Counted from the stretch's first letter, positions 34,761 through 47,059 are shown. The stretch: DNA of 64,000 nucleotides from Umbellularia californica (GCA_028538565.1 JAPQWN010000001.1:10302001-10366000), one strand, 5' to 3'. Made by a program: numbers and translations. Notes: generated by a model from the sequence alone, not told the origin.

Positions 34761-36330
34761 GTAACGTTTTTCCCTGTTGTTTCCATAAATTAGAAGAGCT
34801 TTGTAGGTAAAAGCATGAGTTATTTTATGGTGAGTTGCAGCTGCTGATGCCTGTAATGAAAAGAAAATGAAGAAAAAAAAAATATCTTCATATATTTATA
34901 CAGGAGAACTTACTGTGTATTGCATGCATGCATGCTCTGGCTGTCAGCATACTAGTGTTCATAGCATGCAGCTTATGTCGTGATCAGATGGAGTAACTGC
35001 CATTGTTTAACACAACTGTGGACATGTAATGATCAGGGTGAGCTCTGGATGCCATTTTGGCCCTTTTTTTTTTTTTTTTATGGGGATTGTACTGGAAAAC
35101 CCCCCCTTAAAGTGGTTGAAGAGCCAAAAGACCCTTGAACTCCAATATAGACCATAAAGGCCCTCTCACCAACCTTTTTTTTTTCTTGTGCTGAACAGGG
35201 ATATCACTGCTCTTGTATAACACGGAGAGTGATATCGTTGCTTGTGTCATCTTGGTTGTTTGCGTTTAAGGCCACTGCCAGGCTTTGATGAGATTGATTC
35301 GCTCCTAAGGCTTTCAATTGTTCATACTCTTTTTCAAAGAATTTGATAGAAAGAAAAAAGAAAATGTGTAAAATCTTTATAAATTTCATTTGCGTCTCAT
35401 TGAATTCACAAGTAACTAGAGAAAAATTTGACCGGATTGAATCAAGTTGTTTACAAATCTTTCAATGTCTCGATAAGGGTTAAGGCTTTTAGATCTTTCG
35501 AAGTCGAAGTTGGAGCATCCTTTAAGATTTGTGGAAATTAGAAGGGGTTGGAAGATGATGAATGCTAGTTGGTGTTTGTAGGTGGGCATTTGGTAGTGGT
35601 GACTAGGTTGTAAGTGGGTCTGTTATGCTTGTTTGGTTGCTTGATTTGCAGGTTTGAGGATAATAATTTGAGAATATAATGTGGGTCCTTGCTCAGTTGA
35701 ATGGGTGGAGAGAATGTGGGTCATTGCTCAATTAAGTGGGTGAAGAGTGAACATGGAAAGTGGAAAAGAAGGTGATGCTGGGAGTGGCAATGTAAAAAAA
35801 AAGTATAAAAGGAAAAAAGAAAAATAAAACCCAAAAGGGCCTCTTGGACCAGCCCTGTGCATAAAAAACTTCGACGACCTTTTTGGGCTCCACCGGGTTT
35901 AAGGACCATTGCACGTTCGTTCATGATCAGCCCATGGCCCTCATATTCAGACTTGGTTCTAGATCAAAGCCCTTACATTCATCTGCAGGCCCATTCCGTT
36001 TGCAATTTATACAGATCTTTGTGTTAAATATTGTACGGATCTAGAACTGACCAGCTCAAACAAAAAAAAAAAAGGGAGAAGTGAAGACTTTGCACCGATT
36101 GGATCCGTGGAAATGTTGAAAATAAGGACTTTTCCGCTGCTGCTTGCGGCGGAAAAACCGAGATTTCCACTTTTCCGTAGTCCTGCACCCCCCTCCGCCC
36201 CAAAATTTTTTTTTTACCTAGCTAAGTTTGGCCTTGCGCGAGGAGAGTAATTGAGTTCAAAGCCTCAGCCTCAAGTTCCTGAGCCAAGGTCGAAGCTAAG
36301 TGCACTGCCCATGAAGGTTACAATTAAGTT
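34761..36330. other. Intergenic, dispersed repeat pieces, no gene seen
   Basis: It contains T- and A-runs and, from about 35900 to 36250, a partial copy of the repeat described at 36340-37190 (CCATGATCAG.CC ... TAAATATTGTA.GG ... poly-A). No supported coding region was found. Confidence 0.45.
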
Positions 36331-37300
36331 GGAGCATTATCAGAGTGCTCGAGAAACTCTCATTCCAGAAAACTGTCTAAATATTTTCAATTCTAGGGTT
36401 CTTTTGGGGACATGATCAGAAACATTCTCTGACAGGTGAGATAATATTTAGACAACAAAATATAAACAAATATGAGATAAACACCTAGTATGGTGAAAAT
36501 CACTTTTATAGACTTTTCCTGCTTTCTCATTAATTCTGATTTTCTCGTGATTTTCTGCCATTAGTTTTAATTTGTACAGTGTTTTGAAAAGTTATTATAT
36601 TTTTGGCTAAGTAAACCTACTGTTTTTAGAAATGACACTCACATGCCAACACCTCTCTACTATGAATGTGCTGGCGGATAATTACATTTTGGATATATAT
36701 ATTTGTAATAATATTTTCAAAATTTTGCTGATCGTTTTTACAGTGTTTATGGGTGACAATGTAGGTCGGGTTGAGTATGGTTGGCCTTTGTGAAGTAATG
36801 GGTCTGGGTTCCGGTGACGGTATTAATGGCTCGAGTTGGGCCACCATAAGCTTGTCCATGATCAGACCTTTTAGCTACTGAGCCTTGTATTTTGGCTTGG
36901 TTCCAGCCCATTGGCCTAAAATTCATGCGTAGGCCCAGCCCGCGTGATAATACATATCTTTGTCCTAAATATTGTAAGGACCTAGGCTAGACATATGCAA
37001 AGGAAAAAAAAATGAAAAGATTGGAGGAGGATTTTATCAGCGGTAAAGCTGCAATTGCAATCTTTCCTTGAACGTGTGGAGCTCGAGGAGAAAAGGTATA
37101 TACCAACCCTTGTAGCAGCAGTAAAGCCATCAGCTGCCCCTAATTGGGATTTACTTAGTTAAACCGCCCCATAGGTAGGGTTGATAAAGGAAAGGGCCCG
37201 GGCATGGGCAGGGTTAGCCCGTACCCACTCTCATATATGAGGGTCGGGCCTAGGTTCAACCAAAGCTCTTGGCGGGCCTATAATACCTAAGCCCTTCCCT

Positions 37301-37479
37301 TAGGGATGTAAAAAGGTCGGTTCCAGTTTAGGTCCATGGTTTTTCCGAACTTAGAACCGTTAAGGAGAATGTGGACCCGGACTCGGACCCATTTACTTAG
37401 CAGGTCCTAAACAAGGATCCAAACCCGGTTTTTAACGGATCGGAACGTTTGGATAATCGGAAACCCATTTACATCCCTA
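37301..37479. mobile_element. MITE (179 bp), hAT-like, 8-bp target duplication
   Basis: The ends TAGGGATGTAAAAAGG and, reverse complemented, TAGGGATGTAAATGGG are flanked on both sides by CCTTCCCT. The interior contains GGACCC/GGATCC-type short repeats. A diverged relative begins at 5142. Confidence 0.8.
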
Positions 37480-38150
37480 CCTTCCCTTACCTCCCCGGGC
37501 CGAGGCCGAAAGAAATGATGTTATTATTATATATTATTTACAATATTTTTATACTACCACCACCGACTTTAAACCTTATGTCTGCTATTCCCTCCTTTAA
37601 CCACCCAAGCTAATGACTAGGCCAATGCAAAATCCAATCCTATCCTTAGAAACTAGGCCATTTTTCATAATAAATTGTTTAGTGCGTGCGGTTCCAATAG
37701 AGATTAGACCCCCTTTTTCGAAGCTTCTTACCCATCTTTGTTAGGGACATCATCAAATGAGCACCCACCTGTTTTTAGAACGTGGGGCCATATGATCAAT
37801 CTAATCTAATATTGTCAATTCCACAAGCCCAAACTTGACATTTCAATCGCGATGTAACCTATTTTCTAGCGTTACAATATACTAATTTATTAGATGGAAT
37901 TGATAATGACAGTCATTTGTGGTGTTAATGTTCAATTTGTGGACCAAATGTGGGGCATATAACTAAATTAAAGGATAATTTAAAACAGACGTACCGATTT
38001 TAAAATCATAGGCACCAAATTTGTTTTCTTATTCTTTCCTGATGTTAGAATTCTTTTAGATCTCGTAAACCAAATGATTGATTTGATAATTCACAATACT
38101 TTTGGACCAAGATTTATCCAAGAGATTTGGTGTACTAACTATGCAATCGA

Positions 38151-38310
38151 CAACTCTTAGGGGTAGCTCAGTTGGCTTAGGACCACGGTTTGTATCTGGA
38201 GGTTGTGGGTTCGAAACTATACTACTATAGTGAGGCTAAAGGGGAGTTAAACCGGCTTTCCTCTGGGCCTGGAGCGCCAAAAAAAAAAGTTAAAAAAAAA
38301 AAAAAAAAAA
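38151..38310 (+). mobile_element. tRNA-derived SINE with perfect 14-bp target duplication
   Basis: AACTATGCAATCGA occurs at 38137-38150 and again at 38311-38324, directly flanking the element. The A-box (GTAGCTCAGTTGGCTTAGG) and B-box (GTGGGTTCGAAAC) are well kept, and the 3' end is a long A-tail broken by one GTT. It is the best-defined copy of the family seen at 23338 and 5470. Confidence 0.9.
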
Positions 38311-39676
38311 AACTATGCAATCGAGATATGCTTGCCGTATGAACGTTATTCAAAATCTGCTCGGTCTATTTATAAATCATGGTTGTTATTGGCCCGGTCC
38401 TTTTTAATGCACTTTAATGTGGCTCGTAAGAGTCTTTTTAATGGAATTGCTAGAGAAATTATCGTTCCAGAAAAAATGTCCAGATATTCTCAATTCTAGG
38501 GTTTTTTGGGAGGACATAATAAAAAATATTCTCAGACAGACGAATTCATTTTTGAATAATAATAAATAAATAAATATATAATACGTTAAAAAAAATTTAT
38601 TTATATATTTATCCTATTTCTCATTTATTCTGATTTTCTCGTGAGTTTTTACTAATATTTTCTTTTAGTACTATGTTTCAAGAAATTCTGATATTGTTGG
38701 CTAAGTAAACTTATTAATAATGTTATTACTATTATTTGGCTAAGTAGGACTACTGGTAGGGAATAACGCTCTTAACTTGAAGACTTGGAACGATCCTTGG
38801 GTTAATGTATGAAACTAAGGTGTCAAAACTACTCAACCATCAATCTGTTAATCGCTGAGTACCAGGTTAAGCATATATTATACCAATTTTTCCAAAACAT
38901 CTCTTATAATAATGTTTTCAATATACCACCGATAATTGTGACCGTAATTATGTGTCACAATAGGTTTGGTTGAGTAGGGTTGAACTTTGTGAGGTAATGG
39001 GTTTCATGGTCAGCACTTCCAGCCATCAGGTCTTATATTCAGGACTTACATTTTGGCTTGGTTCCAGCCCATTGGCCTAAATTTCATGCCCATGCATAGT
39101 CTGTATGCAAATTATGCATATCTTAGTTTTAAATATTGTGAGGAACCAGACATGACCAAGCTCAAGAAAAGAGAGAAGAAAAAAATGTGGGTTTACCGCG
39201 CACTGCATCTCTTATAAGCGGAGGGAAGAGCTACAATTGCAGTCTTTCCTCTCTTATAAGCAAAGGAAAAGCCGCATTCGAACCCTCCCTCAACGCTGGC
39301 GCGGTCATGATTTCGGAAGTGCCTTGAGGGGTATACCAGTGGTAAAGGTATTAGTGACCTCAAATATGCAGTTCTCCTTTCCTAATTGGGATTTACATCC
39401 TAAAGCCGCCCCTAGGCCTTTAAAAATCCCTTTTTAACCAATAACATTTTTTGGGGGAGTGGTGTGCCAGCAGTAATCCTGCTTCTCAGGGGTGAGCGGT
39501 CGAAATAGGCAGTGGCGAGCAGGGAGGGGGAGGCGAGCAGGGAGAGGGAGAAAGAGGGAAAAGGAGAGAGGGAGAGAGACATTGGGTGGCCAACAGAGGT
39601 GGGCGGAGGTGAAGAGGGAGACGGAGGGAGGGTAGTTTGGGGATTTCCTAGGTATGTGAATAATAAATATATATAA

Positions 39677-39855
39677 TTTTTTTTTTTTTTTACTCTGCTA
39701 AGGGGGTCGAGACCCAAGTGAGATCCTGCACACATAGGAAGACAGCCCACTTAAGTGGGAAAAGAGCCCTCACACTTGGGAACAGATGGTGATCCCAAGT
39801 TTCGAACCCCGATGAGAAATACGTCCTTGGCACTCAAGTAAGGTGTCATTCTCTA
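39677..39855 (-). mobile_element. Second SINE family, minus strand
   Basis: Read on the minus strand it has a B-box GGGGTTCGAAACTTGGG near its 5' part. It then has an ordered body (CAAGTGTGAGGGC, CCCACTTAAGTGGG, GGATCTCACTTGGGTCTCGA) and ends in AGAGTAAAA with a poly-A tail (the T-run at 39677-39690). The body differs from the SINE at 23338, so it is a separate family. Confidence 0.65.
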
Positions 39856-40667
39856 AAAATCATTCTCTTATTCCACCAAATGACAAAAAGACTCTTATTT
39901 TATTATATGTATCTAAAAAGCAATTTTTTTTCTTTATTTTGCATATTCTTTTAGTGCCGAATGTAGTGTGTATTAGGAAGCAATTATTGTCTGATTCTTT
40001 TATTTCCTTTTCTTGACTTTAACTTTGTGTTTTGAAAAAAAGTAATGCAACTAAGTAGTTGGATTGCTATAATATCATGATACTAACATTTAAGGCTGTG
40101 CACTTACATGAATAAGAAGGATTTCAAGTTTTAGTGTTTTATTTATTTATTATTATATGAGTTTCTATAGTATTTGGTTTTAGTTGAAGAGAATTTCTAA
40201 TTGCACCCACTGAAAGTGCTGAGTAGCCCCACATTTTAATTTTTTTTATAATTCTAAGAATGCTAATATGTGAATTTCCCTAATTACCCTTGCCTTCATG
40301 TTTCTCTTCTTTTCAAGCCCCTGGTTCTTCTTGAGTGGATTTTTCATTCCTATTCACTTCAAAGACCTCCTCTCTTCATGTTTTCATCTTTACATCTTCT
40401 GTATTTATTACCCTTTAACAGCATATACTTCTTCTTCTTCTACTCTTTCTCATCTCCCAATCCATATAAAGGTCCCACTTTGGAAGAACTCATCTCCCAA
40501 TCCATCTCTCCATTTCCTTATATAAGCTATCACATCTCCAATCTGAGGCACCACATTGTGTTTTAGAGAAGCTATCTATAATATGGATAAGCAAATGACC
40601 ATATATGAAGAGAATGTATCGTTTTTTTGACACATGGTTTCATTTATTTTTTTTCCATTCGCGTCCT

Positions 40668-40890
40668 GCACGAATTTGCAGAGCCGCCCATAATTGTATT
40701 GCACGGCTCTGTATTTCCGTACATAAGTGTATTGCACGGCTATATATTTCCGTGCATAAGTGTATTGCACGGCTTCAGATTTCCGTGCATGAGTGTATTG
40801 CACGGCTCTAGATATCTGTGCATAAGTGTATTGCATAGCTTCGAATTTCCGTGCATGAGTGTACAACACGGCTTTGTATGTCAGTGCAAT
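40668..40890. repeat. 33-bp tandem array, left side of the TIR element
   Basis: About six units recur at exact 33-base steps (repeat cores at 40701, 40734, 40767, 40800, 40833 and near 40866). Each holds GCACGG, about nine variable bases, then TTCCGTGCAT, so each can fold into a hairpin with a GCACGG/CCGTGC stem. Confidence 0.85.
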
Positions 40891-41459
40891 ACAACATGGC
40901 TCATCTTACATTAGCCGAACGTTTGGGCGTTTTAGCCGGGCCATCCAGCACTGAATGTTTTTTTCCAGGATGTTGATTCTACAGGTTCGTCAATGGAAAC
41001 CATTTTGTCCAAGTGTTCTTCGCATCTAGATCTCCCATGCCCCCCATTACTACAAATTGGCACAAAAACCATCAACCATGTGCAACACGATGGGAAATTC
41101 CTTATGCCAAGAACATCGAGCAGTTCAAAGATATCATAGGGGACTTTGTTGCTACGCAGGAGACAATTCATCTAGATAGCGATTGACTTTGTTGATCTTT
41201 ATTGTGTATCCTGCCTAATGTAATGTTATTTTACATTTTTAGTGAAAATTTTTGAATCAGCATTTCTTCTTTCTTCAACATGCATATTAATAAAAACAAA
41301 TTAGTAAACAACTTCATCCATTATCCATTGAAAGTACATCCGAAGATCCAATGTCATGTAAATAGTTCAATCCACATCAAAGTTCATCCACAAAAAAATA
41401 ATACATAGTTCAACTGTCAACCAACAAAATACATGACACCCATAAAACCAAAGCACGGT

Positions 41460-42087
41460 CGATATGGCGGTATGATAAGTGCATCGTCAGTGGTGCCAAG
41501 CCGGACTCCTCTATAATCGCATGAAATCCAGGAACATGATTATCTTCACCCGGCTACGATAGATACCATGATTTCAACTTAGGCCAATGACATACACACT
41601 TAAGAGCATCGCGATCCTGCACAATGTAAGAAACTATATTAAAATCGGATTCTAACAATTCCAATAAGAAAAACGAATCATTAACACATTGTCAGAATGA
41701 ATGTCATACCTTCCCTCTCCATATCGACATAGCTATGTGTGTCTTAAAGCTGATAAGGACAAAGAGATCCTCTGGACCACCTGGAATAGGACCTGCGTGA
41801 CGATCCTCGTCCACCCTCTCTTCTGGAATGACCAGATGTGCATCCTCATCAGTAATATCATCATCTGTAGCCTCCTGAGCGGCTACATCCTCCTCTGACT
41901 CCTCTATTGGATCCAGACTTGGATCCTGTTGAGCCTTGCGTCTCCGCTCTGACACCGTAGGCCTATGACGATCTGTGGTGGATGAGCTCGCAATACCACT
42001 CTGACCTCACGAGGTCGATGGACTACTAATAGCGTCATCGCGTCTTGAGGTCGAAGAACTACCACGACGAACTCGTCTTGGCGGCAT
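41460..42087 (-). pseudogene. Plant mobile domain (PMD/MAIN-like) gene remnant
   Basis: From ATG at 42087 the minus strand encodes MPPRRVRRGSSSTSRR, a basic Ser-rich start. An in-frame TGA lies at 42009-42007, then an acidic stretch (EESEEDVAAQEATDDDITDE), then GGPEDLFVLISFKTHIAMSIW. The last matches the G-G-P-x-D-x-S-L-L-x-x-F-x-x-H-V-A-x-x-I-W signature of plant mobile domain proteins. A donor follows WRGK, and a second exon starts near 41617 with DRDALKCVCHWPKLKSWYLS, an in-frame TAG, and SGLAPLTMHLSYRHIDRALV. The domain stops there, before the rest of the usual fold. Two nonsense codons and truncation make it dead. PMD genes are known both as host genes (MAIN, MAIL1) and as passengers of MULE and gypsy elements; here the flanking inverted repeats favour the passenger view. 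Confidence 0.75.
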
Positions 42088-42199
42088 GCTGAAATATACA
42101 TCATTCGGATTAGCAATAAATAAGTAAACATACTGCGCGGATTTCATTAGCAGTGCATATCCGAAATTGCACGATGTTAACCCGTGCATTCCACATGCA

Positions 42200-42420
42200 C
42201 GGATATGAAACTCCGTGCGAATGCAATCTTTACGGATTTGAAGCTCCGTGCATATGCACAATGCATGGGTTTTAATCTCCGTGCATATGCAATTAGAATG
42301 GATTTGAATCACCATGCGTATGCACAACGCACGGGTTTTACTCTCCGTGCACATTGAACGTGCACGGATCTTCGTTTCCGTGCACATTATAATGTGCACG
42401 GATCTGCGTTTCCGTGTAGG
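42200..42420. repeat. 33-bp tandem array, right side of the TIR element
   Basis: Seven units step by 33 bases (CCGTGC-type cores at 42211, 42244, 42277, 42310, 42343, 42376 and about 42410). The reverse complement of units such as ACGGATTTGAAGCTCCGTGC resembles the left-array unit GCACGGCTTCAGATTTCCGT. The two arrays therefore look like inverted partners with the same period. Confidence 0.8.
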
Positions 42421-42984
42421 GCGTGAATCATGTTTTTCATTTTGCAACTCAACAATCACCGATTTCCTTTCTCCTCTCTCCCATCCCTTCCATTCAATCA
42501 CAATTGCAACCTACACACCGCATTCCATTTGCATGCACTCAATCCATTTGCATTACACGTTTATTTTTACCCTAAAAATAGATTAACAGTGAAAAAAATA
42601 AAAATGAAATGAGTTGAAGATGAAGAGGTACTTGGGAAGATGATAATGAGATGTCTTTGCTCACGAAGAAGAGAAGATGATCCCCCTTCAAATGTTTTGT
42701 AGAGACTAGAGCTCGAAAATGACGACGTTGTTGCAGATGGAAATGAGGAAGAAGAGCAGAAGAAGAAGAATGGAAGAAGAAAAAGGAGAAGGAAGAAGAA
42801 GGGCAAGGTGATAATTTTGGTGGGTGAGGTTAGTAGAAAATGGATTTTTATGTTTTTGCAATGGATGAACTCTGAGGATATTCAGCACTTTCAGTAGCTG
42901 CAAATAGAAATTCCCTGAGTTAGAAATAGGTTCCTGACTTCATGCTGTTAGTCACACCTTCGATCCAATGTCCCCTCAAAAAAA

Positions 42985-45629
42985 ATGCATGGGTTTTCGA
43001 AAAAGCCCATCCAACTATTCTTCGTCGGCAAAAACCTGCCTTCCTCTCCTCCTCCTTTTTCTGCTTCTTCATCATTTCTCCCCTTCCTTAAAACCCTATC
43101 TTCTCTATCTTTCTCCCCACCTCCTTTCCTTCCATCCTCACCGTCCATCTCATCCCTTCATCTTGACCCAGCGTCCTCAAAATTCATCGCCTCCTCCTTC
43201 AAGGAATGGTTCCGCTCCCGCGACCCAGCCATCTTCAATATCCTCTCCTCCCACCACGAAGACGAAGTCGCCGCCGCCCTCTCCCGCCTCCATCTCCGCC
43301 TCTCAGAGTCTTTCGTCCTCGAAGTCCTCGCACACCTCAGCTCCCGTGCCGACGTCCTCACCTGCCTCAGGTTTTTCGACTGGGCCGGCCGCCAGCGCCA
43401 CTTCCACCACACCCGCGCCACAGTCCATGCCATCTTCAAGATTCTGTCACGTGCCCGCCTCACGACCGTCATGCTCGATTGGCTCCATGCCTTCTCCGGC
43501 CACCACCGCATCCGATTCCACGACACCCTCGTCATGGGCTACGCCGTCGCAGGCCAGCCTGACATCGCCCTCTTCCTGTTGCGAAAAATGCGCTTCCAAG
43601 GGCTTGACCTTAACCCCTTTGGCTACCACGTCCTCTTCAACGCCCTCGTCGAGCAGAGCTGCTTCGACGCCGCGGAGGTCGTCTCCAAGCAGATCTCAAT
43701 GAGGTGACTCGACAGCGAGATCACCTCCTGCATCCAAATGAAGAGTCTCTGCAAGCAGGGCCGCATTGATGACGCCCAGGCCTTCCTCCGCCAGCTGGGC
43801 AGCAGTGGCGCCATCATCGACAAGCACATCATCGGCGTGCTGGTGAATGCCCTCTGCAAGAAGAAGCGATTCGACGATGCTTGGACGCTTTTGGAGGAGT
43901 TCGGGCAGTCGCCCACCTACAGTCTCTGGATTAGCAACCTGATCGACGCAGGGAAGGTCGATCAGGCGCTCAATTTCTTCCAGAGCAAGAAGAAGACAAC
44001 AGTAGGTTATGTTCCTGAGACTTCATCCTATAATAAACTGACATGTGGGCTTTTGAGGGAGAATCGATTGGCCGAGGTTTATGATCTCCTGGCGGAGATG
44101 TGGGAGGCGCAAATAGCGCCTGACAAGGTGACCATGAACGCCGCCTTGTGCTTCTTTTGCAAGGCTGGAATGGTAGATGTAGCTGTAGAATTGTATAATT
44201 CAAGGTTGGAGATTGGTCTCACCCGGAATGGCTTTTCCTATGACCATCTCATCAATGCTCTTTGCGGGGATGGGAGCATCGATGAAGCGTGCCGGGTGTT
44301 TGAGGATTCTTTGAAGCAAGGGCACTTCCCAGGGAAAAGGGCATTCCAATTCCTCGTGGATTCGCTCTGTATGGACGGGAGGTTGGATGAGATGAGCAAA
44401 CTGATGGATGCAGCTCTGCGGAAGAACATCAAGCCCATCAATTCCTTGTGTGTGAAATACATTTTGGCTGGGAAGGCAGAGGAGGGGATATTTGGTGGTG
44501 CCATGTAAGTTTAATAGGCCGAGCACCACCGTCCTGACAAGATATGCTTATGTGAGCCTGATTGATGGGTTTATCAAGTTGAACAGGGGAGATGTGGCAT
44601 CCAGGTTGCTGCTTGAAATGCAAGAAAGCGGTTACCCGCCGAGCCAGAAGTTGTATAGATCTTTTATCTGTTGCTTGTGCAAAACGGGTAATTTGCAACA
44701 GGTTTTAAACATTCTAGACATGCATTTGCCGCATGAAGAAGATGGGGGTGCCAAGAATCGGCACATTTTCAATTACTTCATTGATGGGGTGGGACAAGCC
44801 TTAAAACCTGAGATCGCGAGGGAAGTGTTTTGAGAGAATGTCATTGAGAGGCATTCAACCCAATATGGATACCAACATTCTCATGCTGAGTAGTTATTTG
44901 AAAAGCAAACGCATTGCTGGTGCTTTGAACTTCTTCAATGATTTGGCCAACAAACACGAGCCCAGTAATCGGCTGTATAATATTATGATTGCGGGTCTTT
45001 GCAAAGCTGGGAAGCCAGATCATGCACTAGAAATGTGGAGTGATGTGAGAGAGAGGGGAATGGTTCCTAATCTGCATTGCTACGAGGAGCTTGTACACGT
45101 CTTATGCACAGGCGGAGACTATGATATGACGATAAAGGTGTTGAATGACTTTCAGAAAACCGGGTGGAATGTTTCTTCATTCACTGGGAACACGATTCTA
45201 TCGCATACTTTGAAGAAGCCTGAACTTAATAGGGCTTGGGTTCAATCGAGTGCTCTAGATGGAGAGGAGTTGATGCTTGGGCAGCTAGTTGGTGCATTCT
45301 CTGGTGGCATCCGAGTGAGGGAACATCTAGATAGCTTGGAAGAAGTGGTTGAACAGTTCTTTCAAATTAATATTTTCACTTGCAATTTATTGTTAAGAGA
45401 GCTTACTATGGAGGGTAAAATGGACTATGCATGTAACTTGTTTCATAGGATATGCAAGAAAGGGCATCTGCCCGACGAAAGGACTTATGATATTATTGTG
45501 CATGGTTTCTGCAAACATGGTAGACGAAAGGAGGCTGAGAGGTGGATGGAAGCAATGTACCGTAATGGATTTTACCCAACTTTTTACACACTTGATAAAT
45601 ATAATAACATGAAGATCAAGGGAGAATAA
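42985..45629 (+). pseudogene. Broken second copy of the PPR gene
   Basis: It is colinear with the intact PPR gene at 23828-26602 from start codon to stop. Three lesions break it. The first is a nonsense codon, TGA at 43705, where the intact copy has GGA (SMRGL). The second is a small deletion plus frameshift near 44460-44510, which loses a few residues of the ALCQDGKPDEGY region. The third is one extra T near 44829 (GTGTTTTGAGAG against GTGTTTGAGAG). The frame then runs open to 45629. The N-terminal Ser microsatellite is absent. Homology to copy 1 ends at the start codon; upstream is the TIR element, so the promoter was not kept. Long open segments (240, 256, 113 and 263 codons) show that the decay is fairly recent. 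Confidence 0.92.
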
Positions 45630-47059
45630 TTTTGGCTATCATCTGGCGTACCCTTCTTACTTTCGTTCTCTGTATCAAAAAACGCACAGTCCATGCTGAT
45701 CAGCTAAACAGGTAATACAGACTTGCTTCTTTGCATGATTAAATTACCTCCCTTCTTTGTTGTATAGCTCCAATAGGTTTCATAATTTGTAGTTTGTAAG
45801 AGAAAAAAACTGCTGCTTTTGCTCTCTTCCTCCAGCCTCTTACAAAACTGCTGCTTTTGCTCTCTTCCTCCAGCCCCTCTTCTTTCTAATATTCTGAATC
45901 TTTGTTTATGATTCATAAGATCGAGGAAAACAATGATACGAAGATTTTTTACAGAATGCCAACCCTATATCGATGGGTTAAGGATCTGATGATGATGTGA
46001 GGATGTATGCATTATAAGAGAAAAAAAGAAAGAATCTTATTCATTCACTGTCTGTATACATGTCTATACCTGGACATGACATGGTCTATTGGTCCAGAGG
46101 AAATTCTTTTACTTAAATTGCTTAATCCACATCCATGCACTCTAATCTCCACGTTCTTATGAATCTTCAGAACAACATATATAGTACCACAGTGATGAGT
46201 TTGAAGTCATGAAACCACCATAGTATCACAGAAATGTTAAAACAATCGAAGGGATTTCTAGTCTGCAACTTGTAGTTAGTGCAGACCTCTTTGCTTCTGA
46301 TTCCTTTGTTTCTTTTCATTTGCTTGGGAATAAAATTCATTCATCTTTAAGAGAGAGAACGGTATTTATTGTATGGAAGAAAGTAACTGAAAGCCAAGTT
46401 CAAAGCCTACAAGAATTTGTATCCTTAGTTGAGACTAAAATACTAAGGAGGGAGAGAAGGGTATTTATAATCTTGCCAAAGGCAGAGAAAGGAAAATTGG
46501 AAAGCTTAATGGCTTGATCAGTTAGGGTGCGTCAAAGTTGAAATGAATGCATGTAGTTCAAAAGATAGATGGGGAATGTATCTAATGGCATTGAATTTAG
46601 AATATGTGGGTAAAGTAAACTATGATAAGAACCAAAACAAGGATGCTGAAAGAAATATCTACAATAGAAGAGAACCTATATAGAATCGATAAATTGAGCA
46701 TCATGACCAGATGGTGCACCTATAAAAATATCTTGATGGGCAATTGGGATTTTCAGGCTTCACCAAATTGCCCAATAAAGTTTTAGAGTGTAAGAAGAAT
46801 CACCAATGAGCTGATATAGAGTCCTGCAGGCCTTTGTTACAAGAACAAAGGAGATATCCATAACTACCATGCTATCAAGCTTTTGGGCTGTACGATTGAA
46901 CTTAGGGAGGGAGTAACAACAGGCCAAACTACAAGAATCAAATATTTTGAGGAACTGGTTTGGGTTTATGCATGGTGGACCATCTACAACTCATGGAAAA
47001 ATTTAGAGAGAATTGGAAAAATTCAGAGTTTTTATTAACTACCACCCTCCAAGACTCAA

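Larger units (their letters stand above)
36340..39430 (+). repeat. Tandem duplication: 36340-37190 and 38440-39430
   Basis: The two segments share, in the same order, CTCAATTCTAGGG(T)TTTTTGGG-like sequence, TCTGATTTTCTCGTGA, TTGGCTAAGTAAAC, GGCTTGGTTCCAGCCCATTG, TAAATATTGT(A/G)AGGA and AATTGGGATTTAC. A third partial copy precedes them at 35900-36250. None encodes a recognisable protein. The 1.25 kb between the copies holds a MITE and a SINE. Confidence 0.7.
40190..42925. mobile_element. TIR transposon (MULE-like) carrying a plant mobile domain pseudogene
   Basis: The left end GAATTTCTAATTGCACCCAC and its continuation CTGAAAGTGCTGA is mirrored on the right: in reverse complement GAATTTCTATTTGCAGCTAC, then TGAAAGTGCTGA. 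The inverted repeat is about 40 bases. Inside lie two 33-bp repeat arrays near the ends, a broken mobile-domain gene between them, and A/G-rich sequence near 42600-42830. The flanking 9-mers AGTTGAAGA and AGTTAGAAA are only weakly alike, so the target duplication is uncertain. No transposase frame is visible, so it would be non-autonomous. It sits directly against the start of the broken PPR copy at 42985. Confidence 0.6.

Noticed and set aside
40270..40566. 98-codon hydrophobic open frame at the left of the TIR element
   Set aside because: Composition follows T/C-rich DNA, there is no Met-proximal signal or family motif, and a second frame over the same bases is equally open.
40668..42420. 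Regular 33-bp repeats resembling a CRISPR array
   Set aside because: Units are contiguous and diverged with no unique spacers, lie in a plant transposon with inverted ends, and no cas gene exists.
42985..45629. PPR copy 2 as a functional gene with stop readthrough or introns
   Set aside because: The TGA replaces GGA in an otherwise colinear exon, two additional shifts follow, and no splice sites would remove all three without deleting PPR motifs.
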